From: Trichopria drosophilae
Taxonomy: Eukaryota; Arthropoda; Insecta; Hymenoptera; Diapriidae
NCBI GenBank assembly: GCA_030407085.1
Contig: CM059582.1
Span: 134,314,001 to 134,378,000 of the forward strand
Direction of reading: 5' to 3'
DNA: 64,000 nucleotides
In this document: piece by piece, positions 22,686 to 33,728 of the stretch
How positions within the stretch are numbered: position 1 is the stretch's first letter
Layout of the letters: every line of letters begins with the position of its first letter
Position numbers and translations under genes: made by a program
Notes under the pieces: generated by a model
The model's input: only the letters and a program-made list of their open reading frames with translations
Told to the model about the DNA's origin: nothing
Databases searched by the model: none

Positions 22686-23036
22686 GTTAAGTTATGCACT
22701 TATTTATTTTATAATTTTAAAAAATTTGAACATATTTAATGACACCAACACTGAGTTTTATTACCTAAGAGAACGAGAAATAGACATATAGATTGTATTA
22801 ATTCGTTAGTAATACAGTGGACACGGTTATCAGAAATTGGTAACTTCACTTTGTCATTAAACAACTGCGTATAGAATGGTGACAAGAATAGCGGATGAAA
22901 TAAACAACAACAAAGCATAAAGTTTTCAATGATTGGGGAAAAATTTTACTCTCCCATTATAATAATTCCTCAAATAAAAGATATAAGTAGCGGGCTAAAT
23001 TTAAGAAATTTAATAATTACATTTAATTTATTGTTT
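22686..23036 (+). other. Intron sequence after the REPTOR exon
   Basis: AT-rich sequence following the GTTAAGT donor. No next exon of the bZIP gene could be recognised up to 24400. Confidence 0.45.
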
Positions 23037-23371
23037 AGAATAAAAAGTCGTGCCCGATATGTTCTAAACATTGTACAATTTTGTTAGTTTCAATATAAGC
23101 ATCGTATTTAGAAACGGTAGTAATTAAACGTTGCTCCAGTCGTTGCTCGGTACGAGCTACTTTTTACTTTAGAAGGTTTCCAACCGTAGCATCCGTGTCT
23201 CCTTGATCTTTTTCCAATTCATCAATAGCTGGACTTTCCGACTACAATACTAAATCTATTGTGCCGACCCTCTGACTGATTATTGTTTCGAGTAAGTTTT
23301 GAAGTAACACACTCGAAAACGTTCTATAAGTTTGACGGATATCGCAGAGAAATATCTCTGAGTCTCCTCTC
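23037..23371 (-). pseudogene. Unidentified protein-coding relic with two in-frame stops
   Basis: Seen: one minus-strand frame reads protein-like for ~110 codons, from EIFLCDIRQTYRTFSS through LLQNLLETIISQRVGTIDLV, ESPAIDELEKDQGDTDATVG, RTEQRLEQRLITTVSKYDAY to IVQCLEHIGHDF. It is interrupted only by a TAG and a TAA. Composition (balanced charge, amphipathic heptads, no low complexity) differs sharply from the AT-rich noise around it. I do not recognise the family. It lies antisense inside what should be the next intron of the REPTOR gene, so a retrocopy or decayed nested gene fits; a transposon gag is possible. Confidence 0.4.
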
Positions 23372-24432
23372 TCTTACTGGATTGTCGAGAATCTAATTGA
23401 TACGAGAATGTATGATAAATTATTTACTACTATATTTATCAAGCAATGGTAGTTTGAAATTAAGTATAATTAATAGTATTTCTCGGTATTAAGGGTCAAT
23501 TAACTAATAATATAAAAATAAAATAATTTTTTGGTTTTCGATGGAAAACACGAAAATGGTAAAAAGATGAACATCGCCGGATTTTGTAAATGGTAGTTTG
23601 AGTAAAATAGTAGTAAGTAATATTTGCTTCGGAAAAATCGGTAATGGCCTGAAAATTGGCTGGTACTCTTTCTACATAGGTATCGAAGCGACTCTCAGCC
23701 TGTATTCTGCGGTATATTATTTGTTTTATGTGAAAGAAATAACATTTAATTGTTATGGTAACTCTACAACAATTCAAATGATTTTCGCCGGAAATTACCG
23801 GTAACGGGTAATTTTATATATTAATGATCCTAAGATAACGATAAATTTAACCTACGACATGGCATAAAGGTTAATAAGCAAAAATGATCTAGAAATCAAA
23901 GCGACATCGAAAATCAAATGAATATTGAATTTCAAATGAATCTTATGACTTTTGAAAAGTTTATATGATATTTTTCCTATTATAGTGCGCAAAGTTCGAT
24001 TTTGCGCACGTATTTGCGTGTGCAAAGTGCCACTTTCCCACACTTTACTGATCTTATAAATTAGCGTGCGGTAATGAAAATTTGCGTGCGGTAATAAAGT
24101 TTTGCGTGCGGTAAAGTAGCGCTATAGGTATACAGACATGCAGAATAGACCTGTTAAAACTTTCATTTGTTTTACTTTTCAATCGCTGTTCTTAGAAACG
24201 ATAGGTGTAGGTTGATTCTATCTAAAATAGTAATGTCATTCAAAATGTACCCGAAAATGCGAATACGAATAATTATTTAAATTCATTAAAATTTGTTCAA
24301 ATTAGTAATTGCATTGTAACAACTAATATTAATAACAATTAACAGTAATAACGATAATAAATAATGTATTACATAGATATTTATAAATTTAGTCTATTTA
24401 TTACAAAAGCATTTACAATTACTGTTTTCGGT
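23372..24432. other. AT-rich region, no gene seen
   Basis: No recognised gene. A short tandem motif gtgcggtaatgaaaatttgc / gtgcggtaataaagttttgc occurs at about 24065-24115, and tttgcgcac-type sequence near 23990 recurs inverted near 24530-24640 as ttgcgcact. Confidence 0.4.
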
Positions 24433-24478
24433 CGGGGGGGGGGGGGGGGGGGCTCTGCCCCCCCCCCCCAACCCCCCT
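24433..24478. repeat. Poly-G / poly-C hairpin tract
   Basis: A run of about 21 G is followed by ctctg and then runs of 14 C and 6 C. The G and C runs can pair into a hairpin, and the G run can form a quadruplex. Such tracts are prone to sequencing error, so the exact lengths should be doubted. Confidence 0.85.
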
Positions 24479-24817
24479 TCTCCACCGCCCTTGCACCTCC
24501 GCTTTAAATGTTGTATATAGGTGTCGAACTTTGCGCACTTAATAGGAAAAATAGTATACGATACTCGTGCGCTGCGTAGGTGTTCCCACAATCGCTGTTT
24601 TATCACACTGCGCTCGTGTGAGAAATACCTACTTTGCGCACTCGTATCGTAATGTACTATTGCATTCCTCGCCACATTCACTTGTCTGAAAACGTCATTC
24701 GGCTGAGATAATTTTCAGTAAAAATGTTAGTACTGTATTATTGCTTTTTTTTTTATTGTATTGTATTTATTTACTGTCGGGGTTATGATCTACTGGGTCA
24801 TGTTACCTTGAGATAGT

Positions 24818-25373
24818 GTAAGGCAGAATTAAGACATAGCATAATATACAAACATAAAAACTATTATAGTGCTTACAAATATAAGTAATTAAATATTAAG
24901 AAATACTAACTAGACTAAGAATATATTAAATGCAAACATTTAAGTACGATTATGATATTAAGCCTGAATGGATTACAAATTGAGACAGCCTGGAAAGTAA
25001 TATATGCAATGCTTGGCTAACTTTTGTTCTTTACCGGCAATTTGCATGAAAGTACACATATTACGATTTTTGAGGTCGCTGATGATGATTCTGATGTAAG
25101 GCAGAATTAAGACATAGCATAATATACAAACATAAAAACTATTATAGTGCTTACAAATATAAGTAATTAAATATTAAGAAATACTAACTAGACTAAGAAT
25201 ATATTAAATGCAAACATTTAAGTACGATTATGATATTAAGCCTGAATGGATTACAAATTGAGACAGCCTGGAAAGTAATATATGCAATGCTTGGCTAACT
25301 TTTGTTCTTTACCGGCAATTTGCATGAAAGTACACATATTACGATTTTTGAGGTCGCTGATGATGATTCTGAT
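24818..25373. repeat. Exact 278-bp tandem duplication
   Basis: 24818-25095 and 25096-25373 read identically as far as I can follow (gtaaggcagaattaagacat ... gatgatgattctgat). The junction falls inside the local minisatellite motif. This is either a very recent duplication or an assembly artefact. Confidence 0.85.
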
Positions 25374-25620
25374 GTCAGATTTCCAAAATTCAAAATGGCC
25401 GATTCAAAATGGCGGTCAGTGCTTGGATAACTGTTTTTCTCGAGCGGCGATTTGCACGAAAGTACACATATTATCATCTTCGACGTCGCTGATGACGATT
25501 CTGTTGTCAGATTTCCAAATTCAAAACGACGGTCAGTGGTTGGCTAACTTTTGTTCTCTAACGGCGATTTGCATGAAAGTATACATCTAACCATTTTCGA
25601 GGTCGCTGATGACGATTCGA
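25282..25620 (+). repeat. ~130-bp minisatellite, about 2.5 units
   Basis: Units share ggctaacttttgttct, the gcgatttgcatgaaagtaca block and gaggtcgctgatgacgattc, followed by cagatttccaaaattcaaa and aaaatggc. An open frame of 102 codons (25282-25590) is a by-product of the repeat. Related sequence occurs at 29035-29300, 46595-46770 and 59760-59880. Confidence 0.7.
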
Positions 25621-25907
25621 ATATTCACACGAGCTTTGTATCGTAATCTACTATTTCACTAATACTGGCACTACCCGTGCCACTATTTCACTAATAGTGT
25701 CATTACTTGACACCACTAGTATTGATCACTGCATCGAAATTACTATTACACTATCACACTATTGATAGCTACTAATAACAACTAGAACACTACTAATATC
25801 AGTAATGACACCACTAAATTTAACAAGTGTCATTACTGCACTACTAAGATGCTATATTATTTTTTTTTACGAGAGACGAGTTATTCAGGGGCTTCCATAA
25901 ATTTGTG

Positions 25908-25965
25908 TCACTCTCCCCCCCTCCCCCCCTCTCTCTCTCGATATATATATATATATATATATATA
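25908..25965. repeat. (CT)n and (AT)n microsatellite
   Basis: A C/T-rich run (ctcccccc..., ctctctctctc) passes into an (AT)n stretch of about 24 bases that ends where the MITE terminus tacagggtggccg begins. Confidence 0.9.
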
Positions 25966-26360
25966 CAGGGTGGCCGATTTATCTGAAGACATCGAAATAT
26001 CTCGAGAACTATGCACAGAATCAAAAAAGTTGTCGGATGAAAGTTGTTCGACACGAAGGGGGGCATCCAGTGATAATTAAATTTACCCCCTCCCCCATCC
26101 CCTGGGGGTGGAGTGGGGGCAAAAACAATAAAACTTAAATAGGAACCCCCAGTTTTCATTGCAGATTTGGATTCTCCGGAAAAAAGTACACCAATTTGAC
26201 CTAGGAGCTATTGCATTTTGGTTCACAGGTGGCGCTGTAATCGATAAAAATCCAAATTTATCTGAAGACATTGAAATACCTCGAGAACTATACACAGAAT
26301 CAAAAAAGTTGTCGGATGAAAGTTGTTCGACACGAAGGGGGGCATCCAGGGGGCAAATAG
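25966..26360. mobile_element. Rearranged MITE (relative of 20130-20484)
   Basis: Starts acagggtggccgatttatct inside an AT microsatellite. The core is inverted relative to the copy at 20130 (it reads gacctaggagctattgcatt where that copy has its reverse complement). A second, direct copy of the left terminal sequence then appears at about 26258 (atttatctgaagacattgaa) in place of an inverted right end. The proper right terminus is therefore lost. A chimera of two copies, or abortive transposition, would explain this. Confidence 0.75.
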
Positions 26361-27190
26361 GGACAATTTTGATCCCTTTATGAAAATTTAATATTAATAA
26401 TTCTAATATTAGAATTTTTAATATTAGAATTTAGTAATATCAATTGCGAAAATTGTTATTCTGAATATGAAATTTTAATAATGTCCATTCGAAAAATTAA
26501 GATTATGAATAATTGATATTCTTCATATTAAACATCAAAACTGATTACATAAAAATTGTGCATACAATATGGAAGCAATTTTATAAATAAGTTTTCTACC
26601 TTCAATAAAATTACATTTTAGGTTTTAAATTTATTATTTAATAAACAAAAAGAGGACATCACGCAATCCATTAAAAAACGCGTCATGTCCCTTCACTCAG
26701 CTCATTCATTCTCTCTCTGTATGTTTTTTCCGAAACGAGAATAAATAAGCTGAGCATTGACGGTCAAACCAGCTTCTATTAAACAAAACGAAACTCTTAC
26801 TTCATTTGGGGATTTCGTCGCCATCTACCGGACCCCGAGAGAACTCACGTGGTTTCATACATGTACATCGCTTGCATTTCGGCCATCACCGGCGCCGGTT
26901 CTGTTACATAACGCTAGAGGGCGACATAACTCGAAAATAAAGTAGCATATCATTTTATACATAAATTGAGTCACACGTAACCAGTTCACCTACATTTTTC
27001 TCTACTTTCCTGAAGGGAAGTAAATGGATATCGCGACTTTCTAATCCCCATATTAAAATTTAGTATTCACGGTCTTTCAGTGTAGGACTGTTTTTGAAGT
27101 CCATTGTATTGGTAGTAATTCGGTCGGAGGTCACTTTGCTTTTAGAATAACAACTTTCCGTTTACGTGACTATTTTTTGTCTACCCTTCA
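26361..27190. other. 5' flank of the DD41D transposase
   Basis: AT-rich DNA with a somewhat less AT-rich patch at 26750-26930. It should contain the left end and promoter of the mariner copy, but I could not find a left terminus matching the right-hand one near 28724. Confidence 0.4.
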
Positions 27191-28252
27191 TTGCTTAAAT
27201 CGAATTGCAAGTTAAAAATGAATCCTGCTACAGTTCCCGAAAAAATCGAAATGATTCTTATTTATGGTGAATGTAAGAGGAATATTGACGATGCTGTTGC
27301 GTTGTATGCTGAGCGTTTTCTAGATAATGCTCGCTCGCGTTCTTTTTTTTACAAAGTTGTGAATGCCTTTCACTCTGATGGCAGCGTACAAATGAAAAAA
27401 AGGAAGCGAAGATTAACAGTTACAGGAGAAGCTAACGAAGTAGCTATACTAGCAGCTATTCACCAAAATCCACATGTAAGCACACGACAATTACATCGCG
27501 ATTCCGGCATTTCCAGAGACAGTATTCAAAAAATATTGCATCGTCATAAGTTTCACCCATATCACATTTCACTGCACCAGGAACTAGATGGCGATGATTT
27601 TCATAACCGCGTGGTGTTTTGTGAATGGGCATTTCAAAAAATGCAAACGAACCACAATTTCTTTGCTAATGTATTATTTTCAGATGAATCTACATTCACG
27701 AACCATGGTGGCGTCAATAGACATAATATGCAGTATTGGAGCGTAGAAAATCCCCATTGGTTACGACAAGTTAATAATCAACGTCCTTGGTCGGTGAACG
27801 TTTGGTGTGGAATCATAGGAAATAATCTCATTGGTCCTTATTTCATTGAAGGTAATTTGAATGGAACAAAATATCGAGATTTTCTAGAACATGAAGTACC
27901 ATTACTACTTGAGGATGTTGCTATGGACGTCCGACGGACAATGTGGTTTCAGCATGATGGTTGCCCAGCACATTTTTCAAGAGTAGCAAGGAAAATACTA
28001 GACCGTGATTACAATGGTAGGTGGATTGGTAGAAGTGGCCCCATTAATTGGCCTGCGAGGTCACCTGATCTAACATCTCCGGATTTCTTCCTATGGGGTT
28101 ACCTAAAAGGTAAGGTTTATGAACAAGTACCAACGACTCTTGAAAACATGGTGGAACGCATAAGAACTGCTTGCGCAGAAATTTCTGCAGATATGATTCT
28201 ATCATGTATAAAGTCATTTGAAGAAAGAATAAATAAATGCATTGAAGTGTAA
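27191..28252 (+). CDS. DD41D mariner (rosa-type) transposase, apparently intact
   Basis: Seen: one uninterrupted frame of 353 codons. An N-terminal helix-turn-helix region is followed by a basic stretch (KKRKRRLTVTGEANEVA) and a second HTH with HPHVSTRQLH-type spacing (NPHVSTRQLHRDSGISRDSI). The catalytic core has D165 in VLFSDESTF, D256 in WFQHDGCPAHF and D298 in SPDFFLWG; the last two are 41 residues apart. WPARSPDLT precedes the third Asp. Known: the enzyme binds terminal repeats and moves the element by cut-and-paste into TA sites in the nucleus. Length and motifs are complete for the family. A second Met at residue 10 (27218), just before NPATVPEKIE, may be the true start. Two dead relatives lie at 1467 and 46748. 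Whether the terminal repeats are intact is unclear. Confidence 0.92.
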   Translation: MLKSNCKLKMNPATVPEKIEMILIYGECKRNIDDAVALYAERFLDNARSRSFFYKVVNAFHSDGSVQMKKRKRRLTVTGEANEVAILAAIHQNPHVSTRQLHRDSGISRDSIQKILHRHKFHPYHISLHQELDGDDFHNRVVFCEWAFQKMQTNHNFFANVLFSDESTFTNHGGVNRHNMQYWSVENPHWLRQVNNQRPWSVNVWCGIIGNNLIGPYFIEGNLNGTKYRDFLEHEVPLLLEDVAMDVRRTMWFQHDGCPAHFSRVARKILDRDYNGRWIGRSGPINWPARSPDLTSPDFFLWGYLKGKVYEQVPTTLENMVERIRTACAEISADMILSCIKSFEERINKCIEV

Positions 28253-28699
28253 GGTCAACATTTCGAACAGTCATGATTCATCAGTTCATTTTTTCTGGTT
28301 GCATCATTCCAACCCAGATGCGTTTTTAACTTTTCTTTTTTATTTCCCTGAAAACATACCGAATACATTCGAAACCCGATACTTTGCAATACTCGACCCG
28401 ACGAATAAAGACGAGAAAAGAACACACGGAAGCGACAATGATCATGCACATCATACGCTCCATTTTGGACTGCTCGGCAAAACAGCTGACGCGACTTATA
28501 CGGAAAGTACGCAAGAGGGGCCGCCGAATGTAGCGCCCGCGGCGCTCTTGGTACAGACGTACCTGACGGCGGGCCTACCGCGCGCTATGATTGGTCAACT
28601 GTTATTGCTCGCCATTCAAATTCTATGCTTCGGATCGAAATTTTGTATGAAACTTTTTTGCTCAGAATGATGTCAATATTCACCCCCTACAATATTATT

Positions 28700-28742
28700 A
28701 GGGAGTTCTCGGACACCCTGTATATATATATATATATATATA
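28700..28742. repeat. Possible right terminus of the DD41D element plus (TA)n
   Basis: gttctcggacaccctgta runs straight into an alternating TA stretch. Its inverse, tacagggtgtccgag, shares its first bases with the MITE end at 25966 (tacagggtggccga), which also abuts (AT)n. These could be the two ends of one 2.76-kb element inserted in a TA microsatellite, but the match is short. Confidence 0.45.
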
Positions 28743-29556
28743 TGTGACGATCCACGTCTAAAGAGCCACCGCTCTTCCCAAAATTTAAATAGCTCAAACG
28801 AAACGTTTCATAACTCAAATGTTCATAATGACAAGTACTTTTGAATCTATAGTGGCATTTTAAAAAATTTCGAAATGGCGACCAAAATATAGTGCCTTTT
28901 TTCAACAATTTTGCAGTCTTATCAGATAGAAGCGGCTTCCAACGGAAATTAATGTCCTTGAAAAATTTGTTCTGGGACTAAAAATATATGGTCAGAAGTA
29001 GTCTTTCGACCGCTACTTTGGGTTTTTAAATTTTCAAAATGGCGGATCCAATATGGCCGATCAAAAATTTTAAAATGGTAGTTTTGTCTCGCATTTGGTA
29101 TACAGGGGTTTTTGAGGTCGCTGATTACGAATATGGTGTCAAATATTCAAAATTCAAAATGGCGGATCCAATATGTCCGACGAAAATTTTGGAAAACGGT
29201 AATTTTGTCTGATATTGGGTATAGAGGACTTTTTTATGTCTCTGATTACGAATCCGGTGTCAGATTTTCAAAATTTAAATTGACGGGTCCCATATGTCCC
29301 ACGAGAATGTTGAAAATAGTGGATCAAAGCATCCTGAGCAATAAAAAGTTTCTTAAAGCTATCTGCGTTAATTATAATATTGTTCTCTGTGATAATATAA
29401 CTTCAAGAACTGGTAAAACTATATCCATAGATACTTATGACAAAGTAATACAATTTTACGAATCGAATGAGACTACGAACATTTTGAGCTATGAAACGTT
29501 TCATTTGAGCTATTTAAATTTTGGGAAGAGGCTCTTTTGACTTGTATCGTCCCACA
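28743..29556. mobile_element. MITE with ~90-bp inverted ends and minisatellite core
   Basis: The left end (tgtgacgatccacg ... ctcttcccaaaatttaaatag ... gaaacgtttcat) returns inverted at about 29470-29556 (atgaaacgtttcatttgagc ... gtcccaca). Both ends border TA. The core 29035-29300 carries the dispersed aaaatggcggatccaatatg / gaggtcgctgattacgaat motif in two to three units. The open frame of 142 codons at 29112-29540 follows the repeat and is not a gene. Confidence 0.78.
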
Positions 29557-29564
29557 TATAAAGG

Positions 29565-31030
29565 GTGTTGTTGCAATAGCGCATGAGAGATACACCATGA
29601 TGAAGATTTTTTTTCTTGAGGCCGATGGCCCCAAAATTAATTTTCAGCAAGGTATGGTTCGTCTGTAAATTGAATTTTAAAGTTTATTTATTTTAGGGGC
29701 ATCCTTCCCACCTAGACAATTGGTGAACTTGTGAATCTTGACTAGATCACATCGAACACGTAACCGGTGACAGTTGAAAACCCAAATCGATATTGCCAGA
29801 AGGATGTTTCGAAACAGTCAGATGTTTTTATTAGAATAACTGGACGCTTGCAGATGAGGTTAAACTCATCAGAAATTTCGAACATTCGGTAGAAAATAAG
29901 TTACGTACTGATTTATTCGTTAATTGTAGCGTTTTCGAAAAGTATAAATTAAATTCCACTTTTTTCATTACTTCTCCTAACTTTAGATCAACAAAAATTA
30001 CATTGGCGTTTGTGATTATTTTTGAACGATTAAAAAAGGAAGATTATAAACTGAATTGTAAGTAAGAAACATTTCACATAGTGAATTAGTTAGATTTGAG
30101 CAGATTGGCACTATTATTAAACATGAATGAATAATAAGTCACATAACTACGTGTTCATTAACTCCAGCTTTTTCCAGTTTTTTTAGAATTAGTGAACGAA
30201 CCGAAAGACGCATTTCTTTAGTGAGTTTGAATTACTGTCACTTAATTAATAAAAATATGTACCATTAGGAATCTTGCACTATCTCTTTTATCTATTAATT
30301 CAGTAATAATTTTTCCCAGGCTTTGTTTGGTTATTGTATGACCGGAAAAAGGAATATGCAAATTGAATTTAAATTATTCAAAATTGAAATGAAAGAATTT
30401 GTTAGGTTAGAGTTCGACGTTGGACACTAAAATTGAGATTATAGACTGAATTTAAATAAGCCCATATCTAATTGAATGAATTTTTTACATTAGGATATTT
30501 CAGTTTAAACGCGCCGATTTTATGTGTATGCAGAAATTACATTGCAGGCTGGTATCTCTTTATGATCCGATTTGGGAAAATACGGATTGATATTTAGTCA
30601 AATAGCTATTAAACAAATGGTAATTTATGATCTTTTAATTATTTCTTGCTACTTTTGAGCAAGTTAAAATTGTCATTTGTATAAATCAACTACTTATTAC
30701 TTCTTTGAGATACATACTGAAGTTATTGTTGAAGTTGTATTAGCTTTTTTTACCGTTTACCGAGATCAGCTTGTTATTGCATTGTATCATCGTTGCCAAC
30801 ATTGATCATTTAAAGTTTTATGCTTTTACCGAATGTTCGAAGTTTCTGATGATTTTAATCTCATCCTCAAGCATCCAGTTATTCGAATAGAGCAATTCCA
30901 CGCCAAGTGATCATACGATTTTTGGACCATCTCTCCAATTTTAACGAAATTGTGTAAATATGTTCTTTTACGTATGTCGAATGAAAACCTATAAGACGAA
31001 TTTCAAAATTGTTTTAGTAGCTCCTGATTT
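29565..31030 (+). repeat. Left inverted repeat of the 16.7-kb element
   Basis: Continuous copy of the arm. Landmarks that recur inverted on the right: tgcaatagcgcatgagagat (end), caaacgccaatgt-type sequence near 30000, ggttattgtatgaccggaaa (30330), aacgcgccgattttatgtgt (30510), catcgttgccaacattgatc (30790) and gtgatcatacgatttttgg (30908). No open frame of note. Confidence 0.88.
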
Positions 31031-31904
31031 AAAATTTTGGTCATTTTTTTTTTAACACGTTTAACTTTTTATCTTCATAGCCTATAAAAATAATTTTGTT
31101 TAAATTGCGCACAATAAGGTGCAGTTTTCACAAAAAAATAACTCATAAAAAAAAATTTTGTTTAACTCGAAAAAAGTTCAAAACATGTTTTTAAATCCAA
31201 TTATTTAAAAAAATAAACCTTCGAATAAAATTTTTTTTGTAGTTGTTTAGGATATACAGAATAAGTCCTGTAAGTTTCATAATGGGAGGGCACTAAATTT
31301 AGTGGAAAAAAATAAAACCTTCCCCGCGCGGCGTGGCGAGAGCGTGCTCCACGGTTCTCGCGTCGTGCCGTCACAGTTTAAAGTGCAAAGGGTTCTGCAA
31401 AATCTATTGCAGTTAGTATTTCTTAATACGCTTTACTATATGGTTCTTAGTATAGAGTAAAATGAAAAAAAGAAGAATACTAAATCTAATTCAATTTAAG
31501 TATCATTGATTACTCAAAGACTACGAGAGTCGATGATTTATAATTTGATGTTACATTTTAAATGTCTAAAACGGTGGATTCAATATGGCGACCAGAAAAT
31601 TACGTAAAAAATGATTAGATTGACCTGTGGTTTATGTTTTATTACCCGGCAGTCTTAAACTGAATATTTATGGCACATTTAAAAATATCAAAATGGGGAG
31701 TCTAATTATGGCGGATAATTAAAAAATTGATATTTGTGTAAATAATAAATGTTTAAAAATTAAGATTTTAATTCCGCTCTCAGCCGGTACCCAGAGTCAC
31801 GAACTAGGACGTGACAGTAATTGACTCCATTTTTTTGCATTTTATTTTTTATGATTTTTTTTTCATTTTATTATTTTTATGTTTTGACTACTTTTCCTCC
31901 TATA

Positions 31905-32725
31905 TACATTAATTTTGTTTTGATGCAAAATGCAAACGCAAACAGTATGAGAACCACTTCCGCCTGCTAGGATGCACTCTTTTGGTCTCAGTGAAGCAAA
32001 TGTCGAAAATCCTATTTTCTCATCCGGAAAAGAATCTTTAAAAGATTTGTATTATTCTTTAAGGTTCCATAACAGCAACCTTTTTTGTTCTTTTACTTTT
32101 TCTCCAAAACTGTTTCAAATTGTTACATAATCCCTCTTACCACACGCATAACACGACTATTGCTGTCGTTTTTTTTTTAAATTTTCAACTATTTGGGCTG
32201 TTGTTACAGAAAGAGTATTCCCTGCTGCTCTTCGTTCAGGAGTCGCTAAAAATTAATTTGAAGAAATCATTTCTTTGGCATGACGTGCCATTCGGTTAGA
32301 GCATTTAAATGTCTCTTCAATTCTTTGAATAGTCCACGATTTGGCTAATACTGTTAAAATGTTTAACTGCAAACATTTGTCAGCAACAGCTTCATTGAAT
32401 GTTTTTGGCAAATGAATAAAAATATTTTCCTCATCTGAAGTTGATTCATCGATTTCAAAAAGTTTCGGATTGATGATACATGTTATTTTTTTCATTAAAT
32501 TTGCTTTTTAAATTTTTATAAGCGGCAAAATCAATTGTAGATTCACCGAGTGTAGACAAACATTTATTTAAATAATAACATGCATTCTCTTTATCGACAT
32601 CAGGAAACTGTACGACTGCTTCTGACTCTTCAACTGCACAGTCTAAAACAATTTCATCCATTTCGGCATCATTATCTGTGATGTCCTCTTCGGCATCATT
32701 ATGTGTGTTTACGTGAGTCACTCAA
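31905..32725 (-). pseudogene. Internal gene of the large transposon, unassigned family, broken
   Basis: Seen: an acidic N-terminal block (32721-32455: HNDAEEDITDNDAEMDEIVL, then DVDKENACYYLNKCLSTLGE). Overlapping in another frame (32495-32253) is LPKTFNEAVADKCLQLNILT with SWTIQRIEETFKCSNRMARH. Below 32253 the line continues, with stops, through LATPERRAAGNTLSVTTAQI, QKRLLLWNLKE and PKECILAGGSGSHTVCVC to ILHQN near 31920. Known: proteins with this order (SWS/T-I...F.. helix, RPK.C...G..GTHSVCVC.IHQN) recur in multicopy invertebrate repeats; I know no agreed enzymatic role. Inferred: the transposon's own gene, since it lies alone between the inverted arms. At least one frameshift and two stops. 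Confidence 0.5.
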
Positions 32726-33025
32726 GAAGCTCGTATGCTTAAATTGTTACTTGAAGCGACATCTCTGACTTTGTGTCAAAAATTGTATATCGAATTTGGA
32801 ATTACGTGTCAATAACGAACGGCTTAATTAGTGATCGGTAGCGGGAGTCGCGATTGTGCAGTTACTTCGAGAACCTTGTCCGAGTCGAAAGCAAATTTAG
32901 AGAATTTACTTTTTACTATCTGCGAAGCTTATAAGTATTAGTGTCATCCGTCGCTTATTATTCGCGAATCTGCTCGAACAATTCTGCTAGACAGCTTCGG
33001 GCGAATAGCAGACCTCGCATTTATT

Positions 33026-33265
33026 TGTAACGGTCTAAGTTTAAACAGTGAATTTTCCACCACACCACGCGGTTCCGCCATATTGCACGCCGCGTGTGAC
33101 TCACACTGTATGCAAAACCGTGTTTGGAATAAAGTGTTGGTGTTCTATACATTTTTTAATCTGCTGCTTGTGAGTCTTTTTTCTGGTGCACCTTATTACT
33201 CGCCGCATCCCGCATTGCATTGGGCATCTGGAGTCGTACTGCTCGATTTCGTGCTCGACGAAACA
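33026..33265 (+). repeat. 5' LTR of second BEL/Pao element
   Basis: Starts TGTAACGGTC and ends CGACGAAACA (TG...CA), with AATAAAG at about 33128. It is followed at 33269-33285 by a primer-site-like TGGCGACCGTGACCGGA. No 3' LTR was found; the element appears cut off after RNase H near 37370. Confidence 0.6.
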
Positions 33266-33728
33266 TTTTGGCGACCGTGACCGGACGAGTTTCATGAGTG
33301 ATAAAATGCAGTGCCATTTGAATTTCGCTTGAAAAAGCGACCGCGCAACAGTGCAAAGGTTTCAGAGAACGCGATCATCTGGTCGGGGCCTTACTAGGAC
33401 GCATCTCATCTTGACGCCACGAGAATCACACCACATCGACTTCCCCCTGCGTCGCCCCACTCCGCATTCGCATCGTGTGTGTTCGGCTGGAGCCGCACAC
33501 CGTTTCAATTCAAGTCTAGGAGTGTATTCCTGCACGCCGAATACTCGCTAAAGTGTGAATGTTGTTCCCTTCCACGCACTTCAAGAAGGGACTCCCCACC
33601 GCTTCATCGCAGGCAAACTGACTGCCTTCCGCCTCCGATCAACGCGTGTCGAAATTGAATCACCTCGCATCAGCTGATACGCTAAATTGCTAAAGCTCGT
33701 ATAGATCAACGGGATTTTCTCCTAAAAT

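Noticed and set aside
24394..24681. 95-codon frame with Gly/Pro runs
   Set aside because: It reads through a poly-C/poly-G tract; no family resemblance.
25282..25590. 102-codon frame with repeated CMKVHIL
   Set aside because: Minisatellite by-product; the period keeps the frame open.
28242..28670. 142-codon frame after the mariner transposase
   Set aside because: It overlaps the transposase end and the element's 3' flank, and shows no conserved motif.
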